Source: RAM1 sp041905405
Lineage (GTDB): Bacteria; Pseudomonadota; Gammaproteobacteria; Burkholderiales; Burkholderiaceae_C
DNA length: 64,000 nt
Direction of reading: 5' to 3'
NCBI GenBank assembly: GCA_041905405.1
Contig: JAYRLC010000001.1
Location: forward strand, 225,710-289,709
The translations under genes were made by a program, and so were the position numbers. Below, piece after piece: positions 25,521-35,500 of this stretch. The notes under the pieces were generated by a model that was not told the DNA's origin, ran no database searches, and saw only the letters and a list, made by a program, of their open reading frames with translations. Each line of letters opens with the position of its first letter. The first letter of the stretch is position 1.

Positions 25521-28500
25521 ATGAAGTTTCAGAAGGCAGGAAGCAATTTCTTCGCAGAAATTTATGGTGTTCTGACAACGTTCGAGGGTCCCCATCGGGA
25601 CCCCAAAAATATAGGCGACGGCGTCATCACCATGGGCGTTGGGTACAACCTTACAACTGGTGATGAGACTATTCGAGACGAAACATTTGCACAACTCGGG
25701 CTCAAGCTTGAGCCTGGCCAAAATCCACCGCCTCCTGCCGTCTTAGCGCTTGAAAGTGCCTATCTGACGCGTCTCGTCTCAGCTTTGAAGGCAGGCCCAA
25801 GCCAAATCCCAACCCTGCATCAAATCATGGCCGAGCGTGCGGCCAAGGCTGCGATAACCCCGGAGTATGCGGCTTACTTGGGAACTGCTTCACCCCGCAC
25901 ACGCTTTGAATTCTCAGCGGGAAGCGCGGGCGACGCAGAGATGCGAGCCGTAATGGAAATTGGAGTCGTGCCCTATATCAACAGGGCCGACGCAAGGCTC
26001 GGATTCACCAACGGCGCAGGGCCCGCCGGCTACGCAGGATCGTGGGAGCAAATTGCTCTGGTCAGTCTTGCCTACAACGGCTTGGGCGCATGGCCTTCAG
26101 CGCTGACCCAAGCCATTAAAGCGGGTGATCGCGCCGAAGCCTGGTACCAGATCCGCTACAAATCAAATTCCGTCGGCTCCAAATACAGCCAAGGCATAGC
26201 CCTGACAGATGTCGCAGGTACCACAAAGGACGAGCAGGGCAATTTCGATCAGGGCTTCGACAAAGGCTGGGCCAAGCGGCGGTTCGCTGAATCTGAGCTG
26301 TTTGGCCTCTACGACAACCCATCGAACGTGACAGTCGCTGAAGCACGCGAGGTGCTGCAGACGATCCAGGAACACCGCGCGCAGATCATCGCCTACGAAA
26401 AGGCCTACGGCTTCTCCCCCGACGGCAGTGCAGGCACACGGGGGAACCAGGTTGCCGCCGCCGCTAGCAACTATTCGATGCTGGTCGGCACCAAGACGCT
26501 CACCGAATCTCTCAACCCCGCCAAAACCATCTTCCTGAATGACCTGAGGGCGAGCAATCCCGAGCTTGCAGACAAGCTGCAGGATGCCCAATGGCTGTCC
26601 ACCAACATCTACGTTGCGGGCGATAACGGCGGCACCATGGACACGCTGCCCTACCAGACGGGCAGCTCTGCCGGTGGCGCTGCGGACTTGATGGTGGGCG
26701 GGGCTGGCAACGACACACTCAAGGGCAACAAGGGCGATGACGTGCTGATCGGCAACGGCGGATCGGATGTACTGGAGGGCGCAGAAGGCGACGATGTATT
26801 GGTTGGTGGTGCGGGAAACGACACCCTCAAAGGCGGCGCGGGTAACGACATCTATCGCTTCAAGACGGGCGAGGGGCGCGACACCATCGAAGACAGCGAT
26901 GATCAGGGCCAGATACTTCTGGACGGCGCGGCGTTGGGGTTCTTCAAAGGCGCCGCAGAGCGCGGCACCTACAGGCTGGACCCGGCCGATGGACCGACGA
27001 TCTGGTTGACCGTGCGAGGCGATGGCTCTGCCACCATCGTCAAAGGGACCGATACCAACAACGCCATCACCATCAAGAACTTCGACTTGGCCAAGGCGCA
27101 GGGCGGGCAGGGCTATATGGGCATCAGGGTCGAACCAGCCAAGGTAGCTCTGACGCAGGGCGGAGGCAACTTCTGGAGCAATCTCGCAGCGGACCTGTCC
27201 ACGTTGGCCGGAAAGGAAACAGCTGTCGCTGAAGGCGGCGGCGTCAGGTTTGTGGTCAGCCTGAGTGCCGGGGCCAAGGCCGGCGAAACGATCACGCTGG
27301 CGCTGGGCGCGCTGGGCGACAAATTCAAGGCGATCCTGGGCGACACGACGGTGGACGCCAACGGGGCTGTGATCACACTGGCAGAAGGCCAGACGCAGGT
27401 GAGCTTCGCGCTGGTACAGGAAGGTGAGCTGGACGCCGACGGCGTCAGCAGCCTGAGCGTGAGCTACAGCGGCAACGGACAAAGCGCCACCAGCAACACC
27501 TGGCAGATCAACCTGCGCGACAGCGGCGAGGCCGAAGGCACCTTCAACGGCGACTACGTGGTGCAGGCAGAGAAAAACACCGGCTTGCCCATCAAACGCT
27601 ACAACACGGCCGGCCAGGAAGTGACGGTGGTGGACACCGACAAGCTGTACTACGTGATCGACGGTCAGGGCAACCTGAAGGCGGGCAGCAACCAGCCCAC
27701 GCAGCGGCCCATCTACAACGAGCAGGGCGAAGTGATCGGGATGGAAGACGTCCCCAGCAACGACAAGATGGTCACGGACAACACCCTGTATGGCACGGGT
27801 GGCAACGACAAGATCAATGGTCTGACCGGCAACGACCTGCTGGGCGGCATGGCAGGCAACGACGTGATCAAGGGCGGGGACGGCAGCGACTACATCAGCT
27901 CCAGCGCGGACGTGGGTGCCACAAACCAGCAGCGCGGGCCCGACGACCAGTGGGTCAACTGGGGCCTGCCGGGGGGCAAGGCGCTTCGGGGGGGCGGGGC
28001 GATGTGGGGCGTGTATCCCGGTGACGGGGAGGTGGTCATTTGGAGCGGCATCGGTCCCACGGCCACGGATGCGCAAAGCGACGTGATCGACGCGGGCGCG
28101 GGTGACGACTGGGTCATGGCCAGCTGGGGCCATGACCGTGTCAAAGGCGGCGACGGCAAGGACCAGATCGACGGACTGGCCGGAGACGACGTGCTGGAAG
28201 GCGACGCGGGCGACGACATCCTGAACGGCGACGGCCTGCTCAAAAGCGGTTACCTGAACTCCGTGTCCGGCGCCAGCCATGGCAGCGACTTTCTGGACGG
28301 GGGCGCGGGCAACAAGCGTCGTTCCTTCCAGCAACTCTTGCGGCGATCACTATCTTGCTTTCGCAGAACGCTTGCCACTTCTTGCTTCGATCGGAAATTC
28401 CAGCAAGCCGGATTCGCCGCGTCGCAGGCCAAGCAGGCCGCAGCGGTCTATGCCAATGTCTTGCAGGCCTACGGGGCCGACGCGGCAGGCTCCAACATCA

Positions 28501-28886
28501 GCTTCACGGGGCACAGCCTGGGCGGAGGCCTTGCTTCCATCATGAGCATCTGGTTCAACCGGCCCGCGACCGTGTTTGACCCCGCGCCATTCCAGTCAAC
28601 TGCGGAAAGCGGATTCACCGTCAACTCCGTCATCGCGAGTCTTGGCGCATTCGTACCCTCGGCGATCAGGGACTACATACCCGCTGAACATTTCGCCAAC
28701 AGAGAGGCAAACGTCCAAAGCTACTACGCTGTGGGCGAATTCCTCCAAGTGGGCAGGACTGTCGCAAACACCGTCTACGCCGCCAACACGCCCATCCAGT
28801 TTGGCAATGCCGATGTGGGCGCGTTTGCCATGCATCCTCAGACGTTTCCCCTTGCGAAAGAGCAACCGAAGGGATGTCATGTTTAA
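25521..28886 (+). CDS. GH24 lysozyme-RTX fusion protein with chimeric lipase-fragment tail
   Basis: ATG 25521 has an AGGAAGAAGG ribosome site; the protein is 1121 aa. Residues 1-300 resemble T4/GH24 lysozymes: catalytic-type E22, D27 and T37 in FEGPHRDPKNIGDGVITMGVGY, then ALVSLAYNGLGAW and a late WAKRRFAESELFGLYD segment. RTX nonapeptides follow (from about residue 395), then a Calx-beta-like domain and more RTX repeats. After residue 930 come about 32 unrelated residues (NKRRSFQQLLRRS) and 143 residues identical to the lipase of the 29538 protein, including GHSLGGG but not its AYRGTD strand. The C-terminal WPIPG module of the two other RTX proteins is missing. It is probably a rearranged T1SS effector; secretion competence is uncertain. 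It overlaps the next gene by 8 bp. Confidence 0.8.
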   Translation: MKFQKAGSNFFAEIYGVLTTFEGPHRDPKNIGDGVITMGVGYNLTTGDETIRDETFAQLGLKLEPGQNPPPPAVLALESAYLTRLVSALKAGPSQIPTLHQIMAERAAKAAITPEYAAYLGTASPRTRFEFSAGSAGDAEMRAVMEIGVVPYINRADARLGFTNGAGPAGYAGSWEQIALVSLAYNGLGAWPSALTQAIKAGDRAEAWYQIRYKSNSVGSKYSQGIALTDVAGTTKDEQGNFDQGFDKGWAKRRFAESELFGLYDNPSNVTVAEAREVLQTIQEHRAQIIAYEKAYGFSPDGSAGTRGNQVAAAASNYSMLVGTKTLTESLNPAKTIFLNDLRASNPELADKLQDAQWLSTNIYVAGDNGGTMDTLPYQTGSSAGGAADLMVGGAGNDTLKGNKGDDVLIGNGGSDVLEGAEGDDVLVGGAGNDTLKGGAGNDIYRFKTGEGRDTIEDSDDQGQILLDGAALGFFKGAAERGTYRLDPADGPTIWLTVRGDGSATIVKGTDTNNAITIKNFDLAKAQGGQGYMGIRVEPAKVALTQGGGNFWSNLAADLSTLAGKETAVAEGGGVRFVVSLSAGAKAGETITLALGALGDKFKAILGDTTVDANGAVITLAEGQTQVSFALVQEGELDADGVSSLSVSYSGNGQSATSNTWQINLRDSGEAEGTFNGDYVVQAEKNTGLPIKRYNTAGQEVTVVDTDKLYYVIDGQGNLKAGSNQPTQRPIYNEQGEVIGMEDVPSNDKMVTDNTLYGTGGNDKINGLTGNDLLGGMAGNDVIKGGDGSDYISSSADVGATNQQRGPDDQWVNWGLPGGKALRGGGAMWGVYPGDGEVVIWSGIGPTATDAQSDVIDAGAGDDWVMASWGHDRVKGGDGKDQIDGLAGDDVLEGDAGDDILNGDGLLKSGYLNSVSGASHGSDFLDGGAGNKRRSFQQLLRRSLSCFRRTLATSCFDRKFQQAGFAASQAKQAAAVYANVLQAYGADAAGSNISFTGHSLGGGLASIMSIWFNRPATVFDPAPFQSTAESGFTVNSVIASLGAFVPSAIRDYIPAEHFANREANVQSYYAVGEFLQVGRTVANTVYAANTPIQFGNADVGAFAMHPQTFPLAKEQPKGCHV
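27282..27745 (+). repeat. 464-bp exact repeat, copy 1 (Calx-beta-like/RTX linker)
   Basis: Identical base for base to 31332-31795, at an offset of 4050 bp. It encodes the Calx-beta-like domain and the start of the segment leading into RTX repeats. Similarity continues beyond it, with scattered changes and an RTX-unit insertion in the other copy. Confidence 0.95.
28407..28834 (+). repeat. 428-bp exact repeat, copy 1 (lipase fragment)
   Basis: Identical to 29787-30214 at an offset of 1380 bp and in the same reading frame. It forms the C-terminal tail of the lysozyme-RTX protein. The copy inside the lipase gene is complete, so this one is the transplanted fragment. Confidence 0.95.
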
Positions 28887-29541
28887 GAAGCTGATCAAAA
28901 GCAAGCTCGCCTGGTTCTTGTTCGCCTTGCCGATCTTGTACGGTGCCTTTTATTTCTCCACGAACAGAACGATCACGTGGGAAGAGGAGGTTCCTCTTAA
29001 TACGGGGGAGACGATCTGGGTGAAGCGCAGCATGCCGTGGAAGCTGCAGGGCGGCTTCGGCAATCCGTTTGACATCAGCATGAAGCCGACATGGGATCAA
29101 GTTATCTCGTTCAGCTATGCGGAGAAAGAGTATTTCTATCTCGGGCGGGCAAATGTCTTGTGGATAGTTGTGTCGCCAAGCAAGACGCCGACCTTAGTAG
29201 CACGAGCCGCAGATCTTGCATGGGACTCAAGAAATAGCTTCTATTGCGTAACTCCCCACTACGTCCAGTTTTCGCCCAATGCCAACGGAAAGATATGGAG
29301 TTGGCCCGAAAAAATCGAGCCTTGGCTCTACGGATTTTCTGCCAATGTCATGGCGACTATTCCACAAATCGATGAGAAAAGAAAAAACCGCTACTTTGCG
29401 AAGGACAGAGAGCAACGTGACGCCACATATCGAATGCAATCACCAACTGGTTATCGAATTGATCCTCAATTCAAGTCAGACGCTTGCGTTATGAAATCAG
29501 ATATTGACATGAACCAAAGGCCGGATTGGACGAAAAAATGA
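28879..29541 (+). CDS. Membrane-anchored protein of unknown function between two RTX genes
   Basis: This 220-aa protein starts at ATG 28879, overlapping the lysozyme-RTX stop by 8 bp, and ends in an ATGA overlap with the lipase-RTX gene. One N-terminal membrane helix (LAWFLFALPILYGAFYFST) is followed by an extracytoplasmic domain with many aromatics (TWEEEVPLNTGETIWVKR, then WPEKIEPWLYGFSANV). Codon use is less G/C-biased than in the surrounding RTX genes. I do not recognise the family. Its coupling to the lipase gene and its periplasm-facing topology fit an immunity protein against a secreted lipase, but nothing in the sequence proves that. Confidence 0.7.
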   Translation: MFKKLIKSKLAWFLFALPILYGAFYFSTNRTITWEEEVPLNTGETIWVKRSMPWKLQGGFGNPFDISMKPTWDQVISFSYAEKEYFYLGRANVLWIVVSPSKTPTLVARAADLAWDSRNSFYCVTPHYVQFSPNANGKIWSWPEKIEPWLYGFSANVMATIPQIDEKRKNRYFAKDREQRDATYRMQSPTGYRIDPQFKSDACVMKSDIDMNQRPDWTKK

Positions 29542-32500
29542 TTGATATGAAAATTGCTGCTTTGTTTTCTCTCAGGGTTTATGACGACGGCGTCGTGAAC
29601 CAAGAAAACTTGCCGACGAACCCCCCATCATGGGAAAAGCTTGCCAACCCTCTCCCCACCACAGACGGCTTCGCCTACGGCGTTTTCCGCAACACGGCTA
29701 CGAACGAAGTCGTGATCGCCTATCGCGGCACAGACGGGGCGGCGGGAATGATGGGCTGGGACGGCGGCAACAACATCGGGCTCTATGCCGGATTCGCCGC
29801 GTCGCAGGCCAAGCAGGCCGCAGCGGTCTATGCCAATGTCTTGCAGGCCTACGGGGCCGACGCGGCAGGCTCCAACATCAGCTTCACGGGGCACAGCCTG
29901 GGCGGAGGCCTTGCTTCCATCATGAGCATCTGGTTCAACCGGCCCGCGACCGTGTTTGACCCCGCGCCATTCCAGTCAACTGCGGAAAGCGGATTCACCG
30001 TCAACTCCGTCATCGCGAGTCTTGGCGCATTCGTACCCTCGGCGATCAGGGACTACATACCCGCTGAACATTTCGCCAACAGAGAGGCAAACGTCCAAAG
30101 CTACTACGCTGTGGGCGAATTCCTCCAAGTGGGCAGGACTGTCGCAAACACCGTCTACGCCGCCAACACGCCCATCCAGTTTGGCAATGCCGATGTGGGC
30201 GCGTTTGCCATGCACTCACAGGCCCTGCTCACGGCGGGATTGTTGAGCGACGCCTTCAGACAGGCCACAGTCACGGTTCAATCAAGCTTGCCGCTTGTCA
30301 TGTCTGACAAGCTGTATTCGCAGGAAACGCAGGGCCTGCAAACGCGAAACTTCCTTATCGACCTCATCCGAAGCGAGCAGCAAACACCCGGCAACAGCAA
30401 GCTGAGCCACTTCGCCGCCGATCTGAACAAACTGGGCGGTAACCTGGCCGGGCTGAACGCCAAGGCGCAGGACGCGCTGATTGCCCAGGGCATCGAGTGG
30501 TACTACTCGAACACAGGCTACGGCGGGCAGGAGTTTTTGAATCAGACGGGGAAACTTTTTCAGTACACGACAGCCAAGGGCGCGGGCTTTGCAGGTGCAT
30601 TGGACAAAGCCGCTACCTACGTCAAGCTGTGGTTCGAACCCATCGCCAACGCGCACGGCGCTTATGGCGTGGAGACGACCTACCAGCAATGGAACGTCAA
30701 CACGGGCACGGCGGCGGTGACGGCGCAGGCCGTTGATGCCAGCAAATCGCAAATCTTCATCGGCGGTCCGGGGGCGGACACCTTCACGGGTGGCAGCCAG
30801 GCCGACGTGATGCTGGCCGATGACGGTGCGGACGTGCTGAACGGCGCTGGCGGCGACGACAAGCTCTACGGCGGCCAAGGCACCGACACCTACCAATTCA
30901 CCAGCACCTGGGGCAAAGACACCGTCCAGGACAGCGACGGCCAGGGCACGCTGCAGATCGACGACAAGGCCTTGACAGGCACCTTCGAAGGCGCCGGCAC
31001 GCGTGGCGGCTACGCGTTCGACATGGGCGGCGGCGTGTACGCGGGCCTGTACATCCAGCAAACCGCGACGGGTCACAAAGCCACGATCGTCAAAGGCACG
31101 GACACGGCCAACACGATCACCATCAACAACTTCAACCTGGAACAGGCCAAGGCCGGCGGCTACCTGGGCATCAAGCTGGACACCACGCCCAAGGTTGCCG
31201 TGCAGCAGGGCGGTGGCGCCAACGTATTCAAAACCCTGGGCTTCAATCCCGGCAGCCTGAACGGCAGCAGTACCGTCGCGGAGGGTACGGGAAAGACCTT
31301 CACCGTGTACCTGAACCTGGCGGCCAAGGCGGGCGAAACGATCACGCTGGCGCTGGGCGCGCTGGGCGACAAATTCAAGGCGATCCTGGGCGACACGACG
31401 GTGGACGCCAACGGGGCTGTGATCACACTGGCAGAAGGCCAGACGCAGGTGAGCTTCGCGCTGGTACAGGAAGGTGAGCTGGACGCCGACGGCGTCAGCA
31501 GCCTGAGCGTGAGCTACAGCGGCAACGGACAAAGCGCCACCAGCAACACCTGGCAGATCAACCTGCGCGACAGCGGCGAGGCCGAAGGCACCTTCAACGG
31601 CGACTACGTGGTGCAGGCAGAGAAAAACACCGGCTTGCCCATCAAACGCTACAACACGGCCGGCCAGGAAGTGACGGTGGTGGACACCGACAAGCTGTAC
31701 TACGTGATCGACGGTCAGGGCAACCTGAAGGCGGGCAGCAACCAGCCCACGCAGCGGCCCATCTACAACGAGCAGGGCGAAGTGATCGGGATGGAGACCG
31801 TCCCCAGCAACGACCCGATCGTCACGGACAACACCCTGTATGGCACGGGTGGCAACGACAAGATCAACGGCCTGACCGGCAACGACCTGCTGGGTGGCAT
31901 GGCAGGCAACGACGTGATCGATGGTGGGGCCGGTGACGACATGATCGGCGGCGGCGCAGGCGACGACGTGATCAGGGGCGGTGACGGCAGCGACTACATC
32001 AGCTCCAGCGCGGACGTGCGTGCCGCGAACCAGCAGCTCGGCCCGGACGACCAGTGGGTCAACTGGGGTCTGCCGGGGGGCAAGGCGCTTCAGTCGGGGG
32101 GCGCGATGTGGGGCACCTATCCTGGCGAGGAAGGCAACGAGGTCGTGTGGGGCGGCATGGCGCTGACGCAGACCGACTCGCAGAGCGACACCATTGACGC
32201 GGGCGCGGGTGACGATTGGGTCATAGCCAGCTGGGGCCACGACCGCCTCAAGGGCGGCGACGGCAAGGACCAGCTCGATGGATTGGCCGGTGACGACGTG
32301 CTGGAGGGTGAAGCTGGCGACGACGTGATCAGTGGTGACGGCTTGCTCAAGAGCGGCTATCTGAACTCCGTGTCCGGTGCCAGCCATGGCAGCGACTTTC
32401 TGGACGGGGGCGCAGGCAACGACCAACTGAACGGCGGCGGCCGTGGAGACAACTTGTTCGGTGGAGCGGGTAACGACAACTTGTTCGGCGACTCGGGCAG

Positions 32501-35500
32501 CGCATCGGACTCCCCGTATTTTCTGGCGCTGGAGTTCCACGGTGACGACTATCTGGACGGCGAGGATGGTGACGACTATCTGGAGGGTGATGGCGGCAAC
32601 GACGTGCTGTATGGCGGCGATGGCGCGGACAATCTGTGGGGCGACATGTCGGGCGATCGGCTCAAGGATGCTGCCGCCACGGACCCGGTGGCGTTCGGCA
32701 ATGACTATCTGGACGGTGAAGCCGGCAATGACAGTTTGACGGGAGGCGGCGGCAGTGACGTTCTGTTCGGAGGTGCGGGCGATGATTATCTGGACGGCGA
32801 TGAGGCGCAAGACAAAGTCGCTCTTGAGTTTCAGGTCGCCGACTACCTGGATGGTGAGGCTGGCAATGACAGTCTCTACGGTCGCGGCGGCGACGATACT
32901 TTGTACGGTGGCGACGGCGACGACTACCTGGACGGGGGCCTCGGCGCGGACTACATGGAAGGCGGCGCGGGCAGCGACACCTATGTGATCGACAACGAAG
33001 GTGACGTGGTGGTGGAGTCTGCGGACCCCGGGGGACCAGCGCCCATGGCGGCGAGCTTTGCCATGGCGCAGGGCGATGGCCTGCCCATGACGGCGGGCGC
33101 CGATGTGGACGCGATCCGGTCCCACATCAGCTACACGCTGGGTGCGGGTTTTGAAGTTCTGGAGTTGGCCGGAGCGGCTGCCATCAACGGGACAGGCAAT
33201 GCCGCGGACAACACCGTTCGCGGCAACGTGGGGTCCAACGTGCTGGCCGGCGGGCAGGGCCGCGACTGGCTCAGCGGGGGCGCTGGCGACGACGTGTACG
33301 TGTTCAACCGCGGCGACGGAGCCGACACGGTGTCCAACACCGACGTGTTGCGCGATACGGCGGACCCGTTGGTGCGCCAGGCCGTGGACACCATCCGCTT
33401 TGGTGACGGTATTGGCGTGGCCGACCTGCAGGTTCGCAGGCAGGGCGACAACCTGTTGCTCAAGCTCAAGGGAACGGACGAGTATGTGTTCGTGGCGAAC
33501 CACTACGGCGCTGCGGTTCAGAACAGCAACGAAACGCGCGTGTACGACCACAAGATCGACCGCATCGAGTTTGCCGACGGCACGGCGTGGGATCAGGCGC
33601 GCATCGAACTGGAAGCCGATCGCGCCGCCAACAACCGCGCGCCGGTGTTCAACGCAGCCATCGCTACCGCGCAGACGCGTGCTGAAGCTGCCTTCAGCTG
33701 GACCGTTCCCGCGGGCATTGCGACCGACCCGGACCCCTGGGACTCGGTGACCTATGACGTCAAGCGCGTGGACGGTTCGCCGCTGCCGGACTGGTTGACG
33801 TTTGATGCCAACACGGGGAAGCTCAGCGGCACCCCGTCCCGCGCTGACATGGGTGACCTCCAACTGGTGCTGTGGGCCACCGACAGCTACGGCAGCGCGG
33901 CGGGACGCGGGTTCTGGGTGAGGGTCGCCGCGCCAAGCCTGGCTCCCGTGGTGGCTGAGCAGCTGACTGATCAAAGTGCTCGCGCAGGGGAGTTGTTTGC
34001 ATGGTCCATTCCGGCCGGCGCGTTCACCGACGCGGACGCGGGTGACATATTGACTTATAGCGCCACGCTGGCCGATGGCGGCGCGTTGCCCGGGTGGCTC
34101 GCGTTCGACCCGGCATCGCGCACCTTCAGCGGTACGCCGCCGGATGCGTCCCTGCTGGCGGTGAGGGTCCTGGCGACCGATCCGTACGGTCTGGTGGCTC
34201 AAGACGTGTTCGAGCTGCAGGTACGGCTTGTCCTGCCCATTGATGCAACCGGCACCGAGGACAGCGACGTCCTGCAGGGCGACAAGCTGTCCGATGTGCT
34301 GCGCGGCATGGGTGGCGATGATGACCTGTATGGCCATGGTGGGGCCGATGTACTGGAAGGCGGCGCAGGCAACGACAGGTTGTATGGCGGCCTGGGCGAT
34401 GACACGTTCGTCTTCGGACGCCATTCGAATAGTGACGTCGTGCGGGACCGCCTGGGCTCGGACGTCATCCTGCTGGACGCTGGCATTGCCCCGCAGGATG
34501 TGGTGTTGCTGCGTACGGGCGAGCATGAAGCAGGGGGCCTGTATCTGCAGAACGATGCGCTGGTGTTGTCTATCGCTCACACCGGTGCCCAGTTGTGGAT
34601 GTATGACTTTTTCGAAGGCGATACGGCGCAGGGTGTCCAGCAGGTGCGCTTTGCCGACGGCACGGTGTGGTCGCGGACTGATATGGTCGAACGCGCCGGG
34701 TCCAGCGTGACGGGGGTTGCCAACCACGTGACCGGCTCGGCGGCCGACGATACGTTCACGGTGGACAATTCCTACGACAGGATCACCGAGGCGCCCGGCG
34801 GTGGGGTGGACACGGTGTTCAGTTCGGTGTCGTACACGCTGCCGGAGAACCTGGAGATTCTGTACCTGGGACCGCTGGCGCTGAATGCCACGGGTTCAAA
34901 AGGCGACAACGTCCTGTACGGCAACGGGTTGGACAACTGGCTGGAGGGCCACGGCGGCAACGACGAATACCACGGCGGCATGGGCGACGACAGGTACACG
35001 GACACCGTTGCGTCCGCATCCCAGCGAGGGGGTGTGATTGTTGAAGAGGAGGAAGGGGGATACGACACGCTCTATTCCAACCACGCCACCGTGGTGCTGG
35101 GCGACAACGTGGAAGCGTTGGTTGTTGCTGACGCAGTGTTCAGCAGCAACTGGACCGCCGAGGGACCGTACTGGAGCTATCAGTACACGGGCAACGACGA
35201 AGACAACGTCATTGACGTGCGTTACGGCGATCGGGACTACTCCGAGCACATACGTATTGACGGAGGTGCAGGCGCCGACGTGATGCTGGGTGGCTCGGCC
35301 GTGAACACCTTCGTGGTTGACGATGCGGGCGATACGATCCAGCAGGACACATTGTTCTACGCGTATGGCAACGTTGAGGCCAGCATTTCATACGTGCTGC
35401 CCGATGACATCGCGGACCTCACATTGACGGGGCAGGATGCTATCGAAGGCACGGGCAATTGGTGGCACAACGTGTTGTCGGGTCAGCTGAATCCGGCCGC

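Noticed and set aside
28812..28886. An intact lipase on the lysozyme-RTX protein
   Set aside because: The tail has GHSLGGG but lacks the N-terminal AYRGTD strand and the downstream sequence present in the 29538 gene, so it is only a fragment.
26163..34727. Very long open frames on the minus strand opposite the two large RTX genes (up to about 1480 codons)
   Set aside because: They arise from the Gly/Asp-rich repeats and high GC, give His/Val/Ala-rich products without domains, and lie opposite genes with clear RTX and enzyme motifs.
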